Source: Methylomonas koyamae
GTDB taxonomy: Bacteria; Pseudomonadota; Gammaproteobacteria; Methylococcales; Methylomonadaceae
DNA: 64,000 nucleotides
Assembly: GCF_019669905.1 (NCBI RefSeq)
Contig: NZ_AP019777.1
Location: 620,001 to 684,000, forward strand
Direction: 5' to 3'
Numbering within the stretch: position 1 is the stretch's first letter; every line of letters starts with the position of its first letter. Under the pieces are notes generated by a model. The model made no database searches. It was not told the DNA's origin and saw only the letters and a list, made by a program, of their open reading frames with translations. Shown here one piece after another: positions 55,230-63,942 of the stretch. The position numbers and the translations under genes were made by a program.

Positions 55230-56077
55230 TAACTGACGCTGACGTCATAGCCCAAGGCTCTGGCGTCGGCAGCCAAAGCATCCATGGTAGCTGCGGATGC
55301 TTTGGCCAAGTCCGCTGCTTCCGCTTGTAAAGAAGGCCGTGCCAGACTGTAGAGCATGACCTGTTCGATGTTTATTCCCATCTCCCGCAATTGTTTTAGC
55401 AAAGCCAAATAAGCTTGTTTTTCCTGATCCGACCAAGCGAATCGGTAGTTGAAAACGCAGGTCTGTAATTTGGTTCGGCAAAGCTCGGCTGCGATTTTCA
55501 AGTGCTCCAGCAGTTTTTGTTGGCTTTGGCCGGTATGGTTGATCAACTTGCGGCCGGATTCGGTCGCGCTATCCAGCTTGAACCACAGCTCGCCGTTGTA
55601 ACGCGCCAATGTTCTCAGTCCTTGTTGGACTGCGGATTGATGAATCAGGCTGCCGTTGCTGATCAGCACGTAACGGCTTGCAGGAAATACGCCGGCTTGA
55701 CTGGCGATGTCTCCGATCAATTCGACGGCTCGGTCGAAATTTTTCAAACTGGTGGGCTCGCCGTTACCGGAGATGGCAATGTCCTTGATAACGCGCTGCG
55801 GTTCCGGGATATTGAAGCGCTGATAAAAGTCGCCGTTTAAGACTTGGGTCAGGAAGGCTCGCAGTTCTTGCGCCAGCAATGCGAAGTCCATCTCCGGCGC
55901 ATTACCGCGCTGCAGGTCGGGGACTTGGCAATATACGCAATGCCAATTGCAGGCGTTGTTGGGATTGAAATTAATCCCAATCGACAGGCCGCCGGAGCGG
56001 CGGGAGATGACTGGATAAACGTAACGCAGACCGGCGCTGTGCCGGTCGTGGTCGCTAGTGCTGAGCGATATGGGCAT
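55226..56077 (-). CDS. Radical SAM protein
   Basis: 283 residues. The [4Fe-4S]-binding CNWHCVYCQ (CxxxCxxC, about 43-50) and the later AISGNGEPTSLKNF (the GGEPT-like SAM motif) mark a radical SAM enzyme of the YfkA/Cmo-like minimal type with no extra cluster motif obvious. It is 54 bases downstream of fhcC on the same strand and may be co-transcribed, so a role in C1 cofactor chemistry is possible. The substrate is unknown. Confidence 0.85.
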   Translation of the reverse strand: MPISLSTSDHDRHSAGLRYVYPVISRRSGGLSIGINFNPNNACNWHCVYCQVPDLQRGNAPEMDFALLAQELRAFLTQVLNGDFYQRFNIPEPQRVIKDIAISGNGEPTSLKNFDRAVELIGDIASQAGVFPASRYVLISNGSLIHQSAVQQGLRTLARYNGELWFKLDSATESGRKLINHTGQSQQKLLEHLKIAAELCRTKLQTCVFNYRFAWSDQEKQAYLALLKQLREMGINIEQVMLYSLARPSLQAEAADLAKASAATMDALAADARALGYDVSVSY

Positions 56078-56131
56078 GCAAGGCAGCGAACAGCCAACCG
56101 GCCGGAAAGCCGATCGGCTGTCTGTGGCGGC

Positions 56132-56947
56132 TTAAAGTTTGACCAATACTTCCCCGCGCCCGGCTTCAGCCATGTCGCCGCCGAAGCGCCGCACCCGGTT
56201 GAAGGCAATAGCTTTGTCGGCGAAGCGGGAGTTTAGCGATTTAAACGACGCGAACAGCATCGGCAGAAATGCCAGCGTATGCAATCCGCAATCGTTGAAC
56301 GTGGCAGGCAATTGCGGTTGGTTCCACAGCAATAATGTACCGCGCCGCATTGCATAGCCGGCATAACGGCCGACTTGGCCCATCACGGCAATGGTTCCGG
56401 CCACCATGCGGGAGCCGCAATAATCGCCGGCATTGCCTTCCACCAGGATCTGACCGCGGCGCATATGGTCGCCGGCGCGTTGGCCGACATTGCCTTTGAC
56501 CAGGATCGTACCGCCTTTCATGCCTTGCTTATTGCCGGGCAGTGCGCCGCCGAGAAAATCTCCGGCATCGCCTTCGATTTGAATCAGGCCGTTCTTCATT
56601 TCGCAGCCGGCATACAGGCCGACATCGCCAATGACGTTGATGGTGCCGCCTTTCATCTGCATGCCCAAATACGCGCCGGCTTCGCCCTGTACGCTGATGT
56701 TGCCGCTCGCCAGCTCCTTGCCGATCAAATCCAGCTTGCCTGTGCTGCCGACGATGCTAATGTCGTCGGCATTGCTACCGGTAATATGGAACAGTTGATC
56801 GACGCGAAGCTTTTGTTTGCCGCATTGCAGTTCGATTCCTGCAATCTGGTCCAGACTCAGGCCGGCCAGTTTTTGGCAGACCAGCGGCGACATGTCGATG
56901 CGCTGTGACGGCGGCGTTTCGATCAAAGTAAACGTCAACGAGGTCAT
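56132..56947 (-). CDS. fhcC: Formyltransferase/hydrolase complex subunit C
   Basis: Structural subunit of the Fhc complex that releases formate from formylmethanofuran. 271 residues with the repeated right-handed beta-helix signature seen in glutamate synthase gltB C-terminal-type domains (GGTINVIGDVGLYAGCEMKNG, GGTILVKGNVGQRAGDHMRRG, GDYCGSRMVAGTIAVMGQVG). Its ATG overlaps the fhcD stop by 4 bases. Confidence 0.93.
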   Translation of the reverse strand: MTSLTFTLIETPPSQRIDMSPLVCQKLAGLSLDQIAGIELQCGKQKLRVDQLFHITGSNADDISIVGSTGKLDLIGKELASGNISVQGEAGAYLGMQMKGGTINVIGDVGLYAGCEMKNGLIQIEGDAGDFLGGALPGNKQGMKGGTILVKGNVGQRAGDHMRRGQILVEGNAGDYCGSRMVAGTIAVMGQVGRYAGYAMRRGTLLLWNQPQLPATFNDCGLHTLAFLPMLFASFKSLNSRFADKAIAFNRVRRFGGDMAEAGRGEVLVKL

Positions 56948-57840
56948 GCCATGATCTCCTGCAAGTGAAAGTGGAACGGGCCGAGTTTGCCGCCGTAGTT
57001 ACCGGCGCTGATGCGCTTGATGCCGTTGGCTGCACCCAGATCGCAGACGGCCTGGATACCTACTCGCATCGCCCTATCGATGTCTTCTTTGGTTAAACCG
57101 TCGATGACGATTTCCATCACCGATTCGATCTCCGGCGACAAATCGGTCCTGGTCACACCTTTCAAGGTTGGGCAGAACGCGTCGTTGGTCGAGGCGCTCA
57201 AGGCTTTGTATTTGGAACCGACCTTGGAACCGGAACGCACCACGCCGCCAGGGAAGGGCATGATCACGTTGGGGATTTGTTTCATCGCTTCGATTGCCGC
57301 TTCGCAGGCCGCCAAAGCTTGCGGTTGCGATTCGGCCAGCACCAGGAAATTGCCGCCGCCGACCGCGTCGACCATGCCGGTGGTGGCTTCGGTCAGGAAT
57401 TCGCCGTCCATCACCGGCACCCGCCAATAGCGCTTGCCGCCGATTTTCTTGGCGATTTGGAAGCCGTCGCCGAAAAAGCGCAGATTTTTGCCCAACGGAA
57501 TCGGCTTGCCGCCTTCGATGCCGGAGAACAGAGCGGATGTCGGTGAAGTCAAAACGCACTGGCCGGCCCGGGTTTCCAATTGCTTGGCCAAACCCTTGCC
57601 GCCCATCGCGTAGATCATGATGGCGACGCCAGGCCGTCCGTCCGGGGTTTCGTCCGGGCTCAATACCCGCTCGATGCCGGCCTCGCAGCCGCAGGCAATC
57701 ACCGAAGTGGCAAAGCCGGTCATCGCCTGGGCGGAAATCATCGCCCATTTCTCATTCTGGGCGGTGATGATGGCTCGCGTCGCCTTCATCGGAAAGGCTT
57801 CGGCGAAGGTTTTGTCTATGGTGACGCCGTTAATAATCAT
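56944..57840 (-). CDS. fhcD: Formylmethanofuran:H4MPT formyltransferase (Fhc subunit D)
   Basis: Transfers the formyl group between tetrahydromethanopterin and methanofuran. 298 residues, homologous to archaeal Ftr: MIINGVTIDKTFAEAFPMKA, EAGIERVLSPDETPDGRPG, FFGDGFQIAKKIGGKRYWR, and the C-terminal GNYGGKLGPFHFHL. Intact. Followed by fhcC in an ATGA overlap and preceded, 49 bases away, by a methyltransferase. Confidence 0.96.
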   Translation of the reverse strand: MIINGVTIDKTFAEAFPMKATRAIITAQNEKWAMISAQAMTGFATSVIACGCEAGIERVLSPDETPDGRPGVAIMIYAMGGKGLAKQLETRAGQCVLTSPTSALFSGIEGGKPIPLGKNLRFFGDGFQIAKKIGGKRYWRVPVMDGEFLTEATTGMVDAVGGGNFLVLAESQPQALAACEAAIEAMKQIPNVIMPFPGGVVRSGSKVGSKYKALSASTNDAFCPTLKGVTRTDLSPEIESVMEIVIDGLTKEDIDRAMRVGIQAVCDLGAANGIKRISAGNYGGKLGPFHFHLQEIMA

Positions 57841-57889
57841 CGTGGTTACTCATAGTTCGGAGTTCTGCATGTCGATTAGCCGTGCCGGT

Positions 57890-58555
57890 TTAATCGATTG
57901 GATTTTGATTGATTTGGTAAATCACGTGTCGGCCCGCATGGTTGTGGGTTTCGGCAACGGCATTTACGTTAAAGCCATATTCCGGAGCGACATGTTTAGG
58001 GTCGTGCTCGGCGCCGACGAAATCGGAAAACGGAATGAATATCTGCGCGTTCGGTTCGAGGTAGTCCGGCGCCTCGCTAAAAAACCGACGTAGTATCTGT
58101 TGGCCGCCGTCCGGGTTCAAGCCGAAAGTGCCGTTGGACGGATAGTAATTAAAGTTGAACACAACCAGGTCGAAACGCTTGGCCGGTACCGAAGCGAACA
58201 AATCGCTGTGAATGAATGCGTCCGGCGACAACTCCGGATTTTGCAAACCGTTGTGGCGGGCACAGGCAACGGCGTCGGGGTTAAAGTCGACGCCGACAAC
58301 TTCTTCGCAGCCGATTTTTTTCAAGATGAACGCGAAATAGCCGCTGCCGCAGCCCATGTCCAATCCCGTCTTGCCGGGTTTTTGTTTCAACATGAAGTTG
58401 CCGAAAAACGAACTGGTCAAGCCAAAATCCGACGGAAATACGTTTTTGGCTATCGTTAGTTTGATGCCATCTTGTTCAACCGAATAGGGTTGGCGCGCCA
58501 GATAGTCGGCTAATTCCGCTTCCCGGTCGGCTATAGTGATGCCAGTTGTAGTCAT
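57890..58555 (-). CDS. SAM-dependent methyltransferase
   Basis: 221 residues. Class I fold: GLDMGCGSGYFAFIL (motif I), VVGVDFNPDAVACARHN, and FDLVVFNFNYYP in the motif IV position, a variant of the NPPY of N/Q-methyltransferases. It lies between the fhcD promoter-proximal side and the lipoprotein and may be co-transcribed with fhcD/C. The substrate is unknown; a cofactor or a Fhc/ribosomal protein target are equally open. Confidence 0.8.
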   Translation of the reverse strand: MTTTGITIADREAELADYLARQPYSVEQDGIKLTIAKNVFPSDFGLTSSFFGNFMLKQKPGKTGLDMGCGSGYFAFILKKIGCEEVVGVDFNPDAVACARHNGLQNPELSPDAFIHSDLFASVPAKRFDLVVFNFNYYPSNGTFGLNPDGGQQILRRFFSEAPDYLEPNAQIFIPFSDFVGAEHDPKHVAPEYGFNVNAVAETHNHAGRHVIYQINQNPID

Positions 58556-58848
58556 ATTTTGTTTGTATCGACTTTGAAGTTATTGTTTACCAAGTAGTCG
58601 GTGAATTTACTATTCATTATATTCGACTTTGTGTAATACCAAGGCATTTTCAAAAGCCGATTGCGAGGTTATTTGCACCGCTAAAAAGTCAGCCTGAAAA
58701 TTAGCGGCCTTTATAATCAACACAGGTCTCTTTTTATGCGCGGCAGATAATCTCTATTTAATGTCTAATCAATTGTTTTTCAAAAACCTACTAACTTAAA
58801 AATTAGTTGCCCAAGTACTAGATATTCCTTGAGAAGCTTGTTTTATAA

Positions 58849-59484
58849 TTACTTAATTAATGACAAAATGCTCTTTTCAAGATTTCCTGTGGGAATGCAC
58901 TCGGTGGATTGTGCTTGGTTATTTATAGGAAATGATGCTCCGTTACCAGTTCCAAATGAAATCGTATCTGAAAAGTCGCCTCTTGCCCCGTCGCCAGCAT
59001 GGATAGCAGTTCCTTGTTTTGTAAGGATATATTTGGTATTAACCGTAACTTGTGTTTTATCTGGAGTTAGCTCCTGAAAAATAACGTTTATGCGCCCCTC
59101 CAGGCTCATTTTTCTTTGTATTGAGAATAAGTTAATTCCATCGAGCATTTCATAGGTTTGTAGCGAGCTTGACGCAGGGAAATTATATGTTCTTTCTCCA
59201 CGCGCATTTTTTACATAGGACGAAATTGTTCCGCAATCAACATACTGCTCAGGGTCTCCGCTATAGCTTATGTTAATCAGTCCTGATGACTTATCCAGAT
59301 TATTGATTACAAAAAATTTTTTCCCAAGTTCGGGGACGCTTGAATTCCAAACCAGATCACGTGGGCGGTCTATTAATTTGATATTAGTATTGCCAGAATG
59401 ATTGCTTGGTTTTATGTAATCCAACTTTCCTGATGCACAACCTGATAGAAAAAATACAGCGAACAACACTAGAATGCGTTTCAT
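58849..59484 (-). CDS. Lipoprotein, function unknown
   Basis: 211 residues with a lipoprotein signal (MKRILVLFAVFFLSGCAS, Cys at 16). The mature part is beta-rich and polar, with a BamC-like feel (LVWNSSVPELGKKFFVINNLDKSSGLINISY), but I cannot assign it firmly. Base composition is clearly lower in GC than the fhc genes on either side, as is the 293-base gap after it (58556-58848, where I see no gene). This suggests an acquired segment inside the locus. Confidence 0.72.
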   Translation of the reverse strand: MKRILVLFAVFFLSGCASGKLDYIKPSNHSGNTNIKLIDRPRDLVWNSSVPELGKKFFVINNLDKSSGLINISYSGDPEQYVDCGTISSYVKNARGERTYNFPASSSLQTYEMLDGINLFSIQRKMSLEGRINVIFQELTPDKTQVTVNTKYILTKQGTAIHAGDGARGDFSDTISFGTGNGASFPINNQAQSTECIPTGNLEKSILSLIK

Positions 59485-59543
59485 TTTTTGTCCATTTTAA
59501 TGTTAAATCCACTGAGTTTTTGTCTGGTAGAACGCATAGTCCT

Positions 59544-59615
59544 GTAGGGTTACGCATCGCGTACCTTTAGGTATTGGTTATCGTCCAGCTAATTGGTACG
59601 CAATGCGTACCCTAC
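59544..59615. repeat. REP-like inverted pair of palindromic repeats
   Basis: GTAGGGTTACGCATCGCGTACC (59544-59565) and GGTACGCAATGCGTACCCTAC (59595-59615) are inverted copies of one motif, each largely self-complementary. They form a BIME-like pair between the lipoprotein and the DUF1640 gene and may mark the edge of the inserted segment. Confidence 0.6.
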
Positions 59616-59675
59616 GGTGTTTTGGACGCAAGCCCGAGCAGCTCAGATTAGCGATAGCGTAATCGGAGAAACCAC

Positions 59676-59972
59676 TCATATCCCGTTGCTCAATTTCAGC
59701 AGCAAAGCCGTAATCAAGGCGGTTTGTAAGAATCCCGCGCCCACTATCCAGCGAATCAAATCGGATTTGGTTTCGGCTATTTTCAATTCGAGCCGTAACT
59801 CGGTTTCTTTCAAATCCTGTTTGCTGGCTAACTCACGTTGGTGAATTTGTTCCAGGGTTGCATTGACAATTTCCTGAGACAACTCAGCCAATCGTTCCGC
59901 TTGCTCGTCGGTAAAGCCAACTTCATGCAGGCGTTTTACAAAGGCATGTGTATCGAACGCCAGCGTAGTCAT
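59676..59972 (-). CDS. DUF1640 / CCDC90-like coiled-coil membrane protein
   Basis: 98 residues: FVKRLHEVGFTDEQAERLAEL and a glutamate/lysine-rich coiled coil (QIHQRELASKQDLKETELRLELKIAETKSDL), ending in one membrane helix (WIVGAGFLQTALITALLLKL). This is the DUF1640 (CCDC90/MCUR1-like) layout; its bacterial function is unknown. The ATG shares a base with the fhcA stop (TAATG), so translation is probably coupled to fhcA. Confidence 0.82.
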   Translation of the reverse strand: MTTLAFDTHAFVKRLHEVGFTDEQAERLAELSQEIVNATLEQIHQRELASKQDLKETELRLELKIAETKSDLIRWIVGAGFLQTALITALLLKLSNGI

Positions 59973-61636
59973 TACGCCACACCTCGCAACGGATGCGCCG
60001 TCAAGCTGCCGCGCCCGTCCTCAGAAATTTCGTCGTCGCTGATTTTAAAGTTGCCCAGTTTCATCGTCAGGTATTTGTCGAAATACGGTTTCAGCTCGCT
60101 TTCTATCGACAAATCGTATTCCGGTTTGACGATGTGGGTGGTGCCCCAGGTGACCTTGACGACTTGACCGTCCTTGACCACCAGCTCGCCGTCCTTGAAC
60201 ACGTAATCCGGCTTGGTAAACATCGCCTGTCTGTCGGCATTTTCGGTGTAGACCGTGATGTCGGCGAAGTTGCCGGGAGTCAGTGCGCCACGGTCTTTGA
60301 GGCCGATGATGCGGGCCGCGCCGGCGCGGGTCATGATGGCGATTTCGTTCAGCGTGTATTCGCGCTCGATGGATGCCAGCGTGGTCATTTTTTGCGCTTC
60401 CGGATGGATGGTCGCCAGCATGTCGTTACGGAAGCTGCGGTCCATCAGCAGACGGATCAAGTGTGGATAGCTGGTGAACGGCGCGCCGTTGGGGTGGTCG
60501 GTGGTCAGGAAAATCCGCCAGGGGTCTTCGACCAGCAGGAAGATTTCCAAACCAATCGCCCATTGCAAGGCGTTGACGAAATTTTGGTCTTTGTATTTGA
60601 ACGGCACCACGCCACAGCCGGCGTCGCATTCGATGTCCATGCACACCCATTTGTTGGGGCTGGCGAAGCGGTGGTTGGCGTGTTGGCGCATATTGTCGCC
60701 GGAGGCGGTGACGGTTTGGCCGAACAGGATTTGACCGACGTCGGCGGTGATATTTGGATTGCTGTTGATCGCTTCGGCGATTTGCGCGGCGCCTGAGGAG
60801 AATTTGAAGTCGCCCTCGGTACCGTAGCTGTGGAACTGGATGTGGGTCAAATGCATCGGCAAACCTTCCACGCCTTGAATGGTATTCAAGGTGGTGTCGA
60901 CGTTGCCGGGCACGCCCAGGTTACAGCCATGCACGTGCAGCGGGTGGGTGATGCCCAGTTCTTTCACGGCGCGAGCCAGGGTTTGCAGGATTTGCCTTGG
61001 CGTGACGTCGTAATGGCTGTTCTTCTCGTCCAGGTCCAGTTGGCGCTGGTTGAATTTGAAGGCGCTGATGCCGCCGGCGTTGACCACTTTAATGCCGATG
61101 CCTTTGGCAGCGTTCAGCGTCCAGGCTACGTAATCGTTGATGGCCTTTTGATCTTTTTTCGCGGTCAGCATGCGCAGCAAAAAGTCGTCGCTGCCCAGCA
61201 TCACATAGCCGCCCTTATCCACAATCGGCGTATCACCCATTTCCATATGTGCTTGGCGGGCGTTGACCGGCAGCACTGCAGGTTCGAAGCATGCCGTGTA
61301 GCCCATTTCCGCGTAGCGATAGCCCGCGACATAGGTGCTGGGCATCGCGTGACCGTTACCGGAGCGAGTAATCGACGTGCGGTGTACCGGGTCGGCGCGG
61401 TGGTCTTCCGGCAGCAGGGTACGGGCGATGTTGCCTTTGCCGCCGCCGATGTGGGTGTGCATGTCGATGGCGCCGGACATGACTACTTTGCCGCGCAAAT
61501 CGTATTCTTGGTCGACCGGGCGGCCGTCTTTCGGCGCGTCGACGATGCGGCCGTCTTGTACATAAATGTCCTGCTGCTGGCCGTCGATGCCGCTGGCCGG
61601 GTCGTAAACGGTGCCGCCTGTGAGTTTTATCAGCAT
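59972..61636 (-). CDS. fhcA: Formyltransferase/hydrolase complex subunit A
   Basis: Amidohydrolase-type subunit that hydrolyses the formyl group to formate. 554 residues: MLIKLTGGTVYDPASGIDGQ, AIDMHTHIGGGKGN (metal-binding His pair), a long TIM-barrel with HVHGCNLG and HLTHIQFHSYG, and LTTDHPNGAPFTSYPHL near the conserved Asp. The length matches archaeal FwdA/FmdA. Starts 9 bases after fhcB. Confidence 0.96.
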   Translation of the reverse strand: MLIKLTGGTVYDPASGIDGQQQDIYVQDGRIVDAPKDGRPVDQEYDLRGKVVMSGAIDMHTHIGGGKGNIARTLLPEDHRADPVHRTSITRSGNGHAMPSTYVAGYRYAEMGYTACFEPAVLPVNARQAHMEMGDTPIVDKGGYVMLGSDDFLLRMLTAKKDQKAINDYVAWTLNAAKGIGIKVVNAGGISAFKFNQRQLDLDEKNSHYDVTPRQILQTLARAVKELGITHPLHVHGCNLGVPGNVDTTLNTIQGVEGLPMHLTHIQFHSYGTEGDFKFSSGAAQIAEAINSNPNITADVGQILFGQTVTASGDNMRQHANHRFASPNKWVCMDIECDAGCGVVPFKYKDQNFVNALQWAIGLEIFLLVEDPWRIFLTTDHPNGAPFTSYPHLIRLLMDRSFRNDMLATIHPEAQKMTTLASIEREYTLNEIAIMTRAGAARIIGLKDRGALTPGNFADITVYTENADRQAMFTKPDYVFKDGELVVKDGQVVKVTWGTTHIVKPEYDLSIESELKPYFDKYLTMKLGNFKISDDEISEDGRGSLTAHPLRGVA

Positions 61637-61645
61637 GTCGGTATC

Positions 61646-62905
61646 CTAAAGGGCTTGTTCAATGGCGTGTAGCACTTCGGCGGTGCTAGGCAGGCCGGAA
61701 TCGCGGAGTTTTTTCAGGCGGATCGCCACTACGTTGTCCAGCCGGTAGGCATGGCCTGCATGGTCGATGCCAGGCGTGCCGACCGGGATGAACACGTCGG
61801 GTTCTTTATCGAACACCATGCCGGAGCGGCCAACCACGATGGTGGGTAACTCGGTTATAGGCGGCTTGGCGCTGGCGTTGAAAGCGTTAACCCAAACCAA
61901 GGCATCGGCTTCGCCGCTGGCGAGCATGGCCTGGCTGTCGTACAGAAACGGATCGTATTCCGGGTAGCCGCGGGCGAAATTGACCCGCGCCGGATAGCCG
62001 GTGGTCCAGCCGCACACCTGGTTGGCGGTCTGGTCGCCTTCCTTGCCGCCGAGCGGGAAACCGGAGCAGCGCGTGCCTTGCAAATTGATGTCCTTGACGA
62101 TGTTGCAAATGGCTTGCACGGTCAGTTCGGCGTGGTCGTAGGCCAGAGTGCCGGCTCCCCACAACACGACGCTGTATTTAGCGCCGCGCAATTTATCGGC
62201 GACGGTTTGCAAGTCGGCGACGGCGATGCCGGCTACGCTTTGCGCCTGTATCGGTTGTTTCTTGACCAGCGCCGATAATACCGCGACGACATCGGGCAGA
62301 TCGGCATCGGCGCAAGCCAGTACTTGGGCTTTTTGCCCGGACGGTGAGGTGGAGGCGTCGCCGCAGGGCGTTTTACCCAAATAAACGACTTCGCGGGCGG
62401 AGGTATCCGGCAGATACATCGCGTCTTCGGTCCACAGATAGCGTTCGAAAAAACGCGGCGCGAAACCCTCCGGCACGGTGCCGACGATGAGCAGCAAGTC
62501 GCAACGGTTTTTGATTTCCGCCAAGGTGGTGTTCATCCAGCCGCTATCCTGTAAGGCCAGCAAGTTGCGGCGGGCAATGTTGAAATTCCCGGTATCGACC
62601 ACGGCACCAGCTTTGTCGGCCAAGGCCAACAGCGCGCGCATGCCGTTGACGTCGGTCGCGCAGCCGCCGATGGCCGGTTGCTTGGTGCCGCGCAGCAATT
62701 CGGCCGCTTTAGCCGCTGCCGTTGCCAGGTCTACCGCTTGGCCCTGCACGCGTGGGGATAGGTCGCCGATCGGCTGTTCGAAAGCCGGCGTGTTGACCGC
62801 GCAACCGTTGGCGGTCACTTTCAAATTTACGCCTTCCACCCTGATCGTCAGGTCGTCGGTACCGATACCGCAGAACGGGCTGGGTACCTCGGTGATTTCA
62901 GTCAT
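61646..62905 (-). CDS. fhcB: Formyltransferase/hydrolase complex subunit B
   Basis: Related to the tungsten/molybdenum catalytic subunit FwdB/FmdB but, in methylotrophs, not acting as a formate-fixing dehydrogenase. 419 residues from the ATG at 62905 after GAGGACAGC. The N-terminus reads PFCGIGTDDLTI where archaeal enzymes carry a [4Fe-4S]-binding cysteine set, of which only one cysteine is seen here. The C-terminal GDQTANQVCGWTTGYPARVNF is conserved. It likely serves a structural role. Confidence 0.93.
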   Translation of the reverse strand: MTEITEVPSPFCGIGTDDLTIRVEGVNLKVTANGCAVNTPAFEQPIGDLSPRVQGQAVDLATAAAKAAELLRGTKQPAIGGCATDVNGMRALLALADKAGAVVDTGNFNIARRNLLALQDSGWMNTTLAEIKNRCDLLLIVGTVPEGFAPRFFERYLWTEDAMYLPDTSAREVVYLGKTPCGDASTSPSGQKAQVLACADADLPDVVAVLSALVKKQPIQAQSVAGIAVADLQTVADKLRGAKYSVVLWGAGTLAYDHAELTVQAICNIVKDINLQGTRCSGFPLGGKEGDQTANQVCGWTTGYPARVNFARGYPEYDPFLYDSQAMLASGEADALVWVNAFNASAKPPITELPTIVVGRSGMVFDKEPDVFIPVGTPGIDHAGHAYRLDNVVAIRLKKLRDSGLPSTAEVLHAIEQAL

Positions 62906-62915
62906 CGTGCTGTCC

Positions 62916-63293
62916 TCAGTCTTTTTTAATGTATTTGAAACGCGGATCGTCCGGCGTGCCTTCGAAGATGCCGTTGGACTCGTTCGCCGCATCCCACTGC
63001 AAGACGTCCTCGATTTTCTTGGCCAACGCAAAATCCTTGTCGGTCACGCCTTTGGCGGCGTGAGTGACCAGTTTAACGATCACGAAAGCATAGGAAACCG
63101 TCAGGTCCGGGTGGTGCCAGGCTTTTTCCGCCAAATGGCCTACCGTGTTGACTACCATCAACGTGGCTTTCCAACCGCTGGTCTTATATTTGCGGCGAAT
63201 CCAGCCGTTTTCGTAGTACCAATGCGGTAATTCGCGGCTTAAACGTTCGGCAATTTCGGCTTCGCTGTAAACCTTGGGCGTATCGTGCGGCAT
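62916..63293 (-). CDS. Pterin-4a-carbinolamine dehydratase-like protein
   Basis: 125 residues. The signature HHPDLTVSYAFVIVKLVTHAAKGVTDKDFALA (paired His, then HxxxGVT) is that of PCD/DcoH proteins. These are regularly found with H4MPT genes in methylotrophs and may process pterin cofactors there, although direct proof is limited. First gene of the operon; fhcB starts 11 bases after its stop. Confidence 0.92.
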   Translation of the reverse strand: MPHDTPKVYSEAEIAERLSRELPHWYYENGWIRRKYKTSGWKATLMVVNTVGHLAEKAWHHPDLTVSYAFVIVKLVTHAAKGVTDKDFALAKKIEDVLQWDAANESNGIFEGTPDDPRFKYIKKD

Positions 63294-63735
63294 CGTCTAT
63301 CCCCGGGCTAAAGTCAATGCGGCATTCTATCGCACAGTTTGGTCCGGTGTCTTTATGCTGCGGGGCGGCTCAGTCGTTTTAACCAATTTTCCAGCCGCCG
63401 CCGAGTCGGATCGCTCATTCGACCGCAAACCGCTTGCCGCCAATCGGGCAAATTGCCCAATTTCCACAGGAGCCAACGGTTGCCGATAATTTTCCGGATA
63501 AGTGTCACAGTTTGGCGCTCGCCCGGTACAGATTTTTCTGCGCCGGCCGCTTAACCGGATGAGCGTTGCCGATATCGCTTTCATGCAGACTTCCGCCGTC
63601 GATGCGGCCGGTCAGGCGGGGCCGGCAAACGTGGGGCATTGAAAATCCGAGGTTTCGTCTCCAATTCGGCACTGAACTCAACGCCGATAACCGGAGTTCG
63701 AAGCCAAAAAACTAACTCAAACGGGGGATAAAAAT
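63294..63735. other. Intergenic gap upstream of the dehydratase-fhc operon
   Basis: 442 bases with no convincing gene; open frames here lack ribosome sites and known motifs. It must contain the promoter of the minus-strand fhcB-fhcA operon and of the plus-strand coiled-coil gene, but no clear consensus boxes are visible. Confidence 0.5.
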
Positions 63736-63942
63736 ATGTCTACGATGTCTTTGGAAGCATTATTACGAACCGTGTCCGAGCAGGAAGCCCAGATCGTTGA
63801 ATTGAAGCGCCAAGTCATGTGGCTGCAATCCTTGCTGGAGAACCAGCGCCGGCTGCATTTGGCGCAAGAATTGGTCCAGATGGTTTGCCAGTATCCGGAC
63901 AAACTGGACCGGCCGATGGTGGTTTCGACCGAGATACATTGA
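63736..63942 (+). CDS. Short coiled-coil protein (68 aa)
   Basis: MSTMSLEALLRTVSEQEAQI is followed by a continuous heptad-rich helix (VELKRQVMWLQSLLENQRRLHLAQELVQM). ACGGGGGATAAAAAT precedes the ATG. No family was recognised. Divergent from the fhc operon. Confidence 0.6.
   Translation: MSTMSLEALLRTVSEQEAQIVELKRQVMWLQSLLENQRRLHLAQELVQMVCQYPDKLDRPMVVSTEIH

Noticed and set aside
63327..63584. Frames on both strands upstream of the coiled-coil gene
   Set aside because: No ribosome sites, no family patterns, and mutually overlapping; treated as intergenic.
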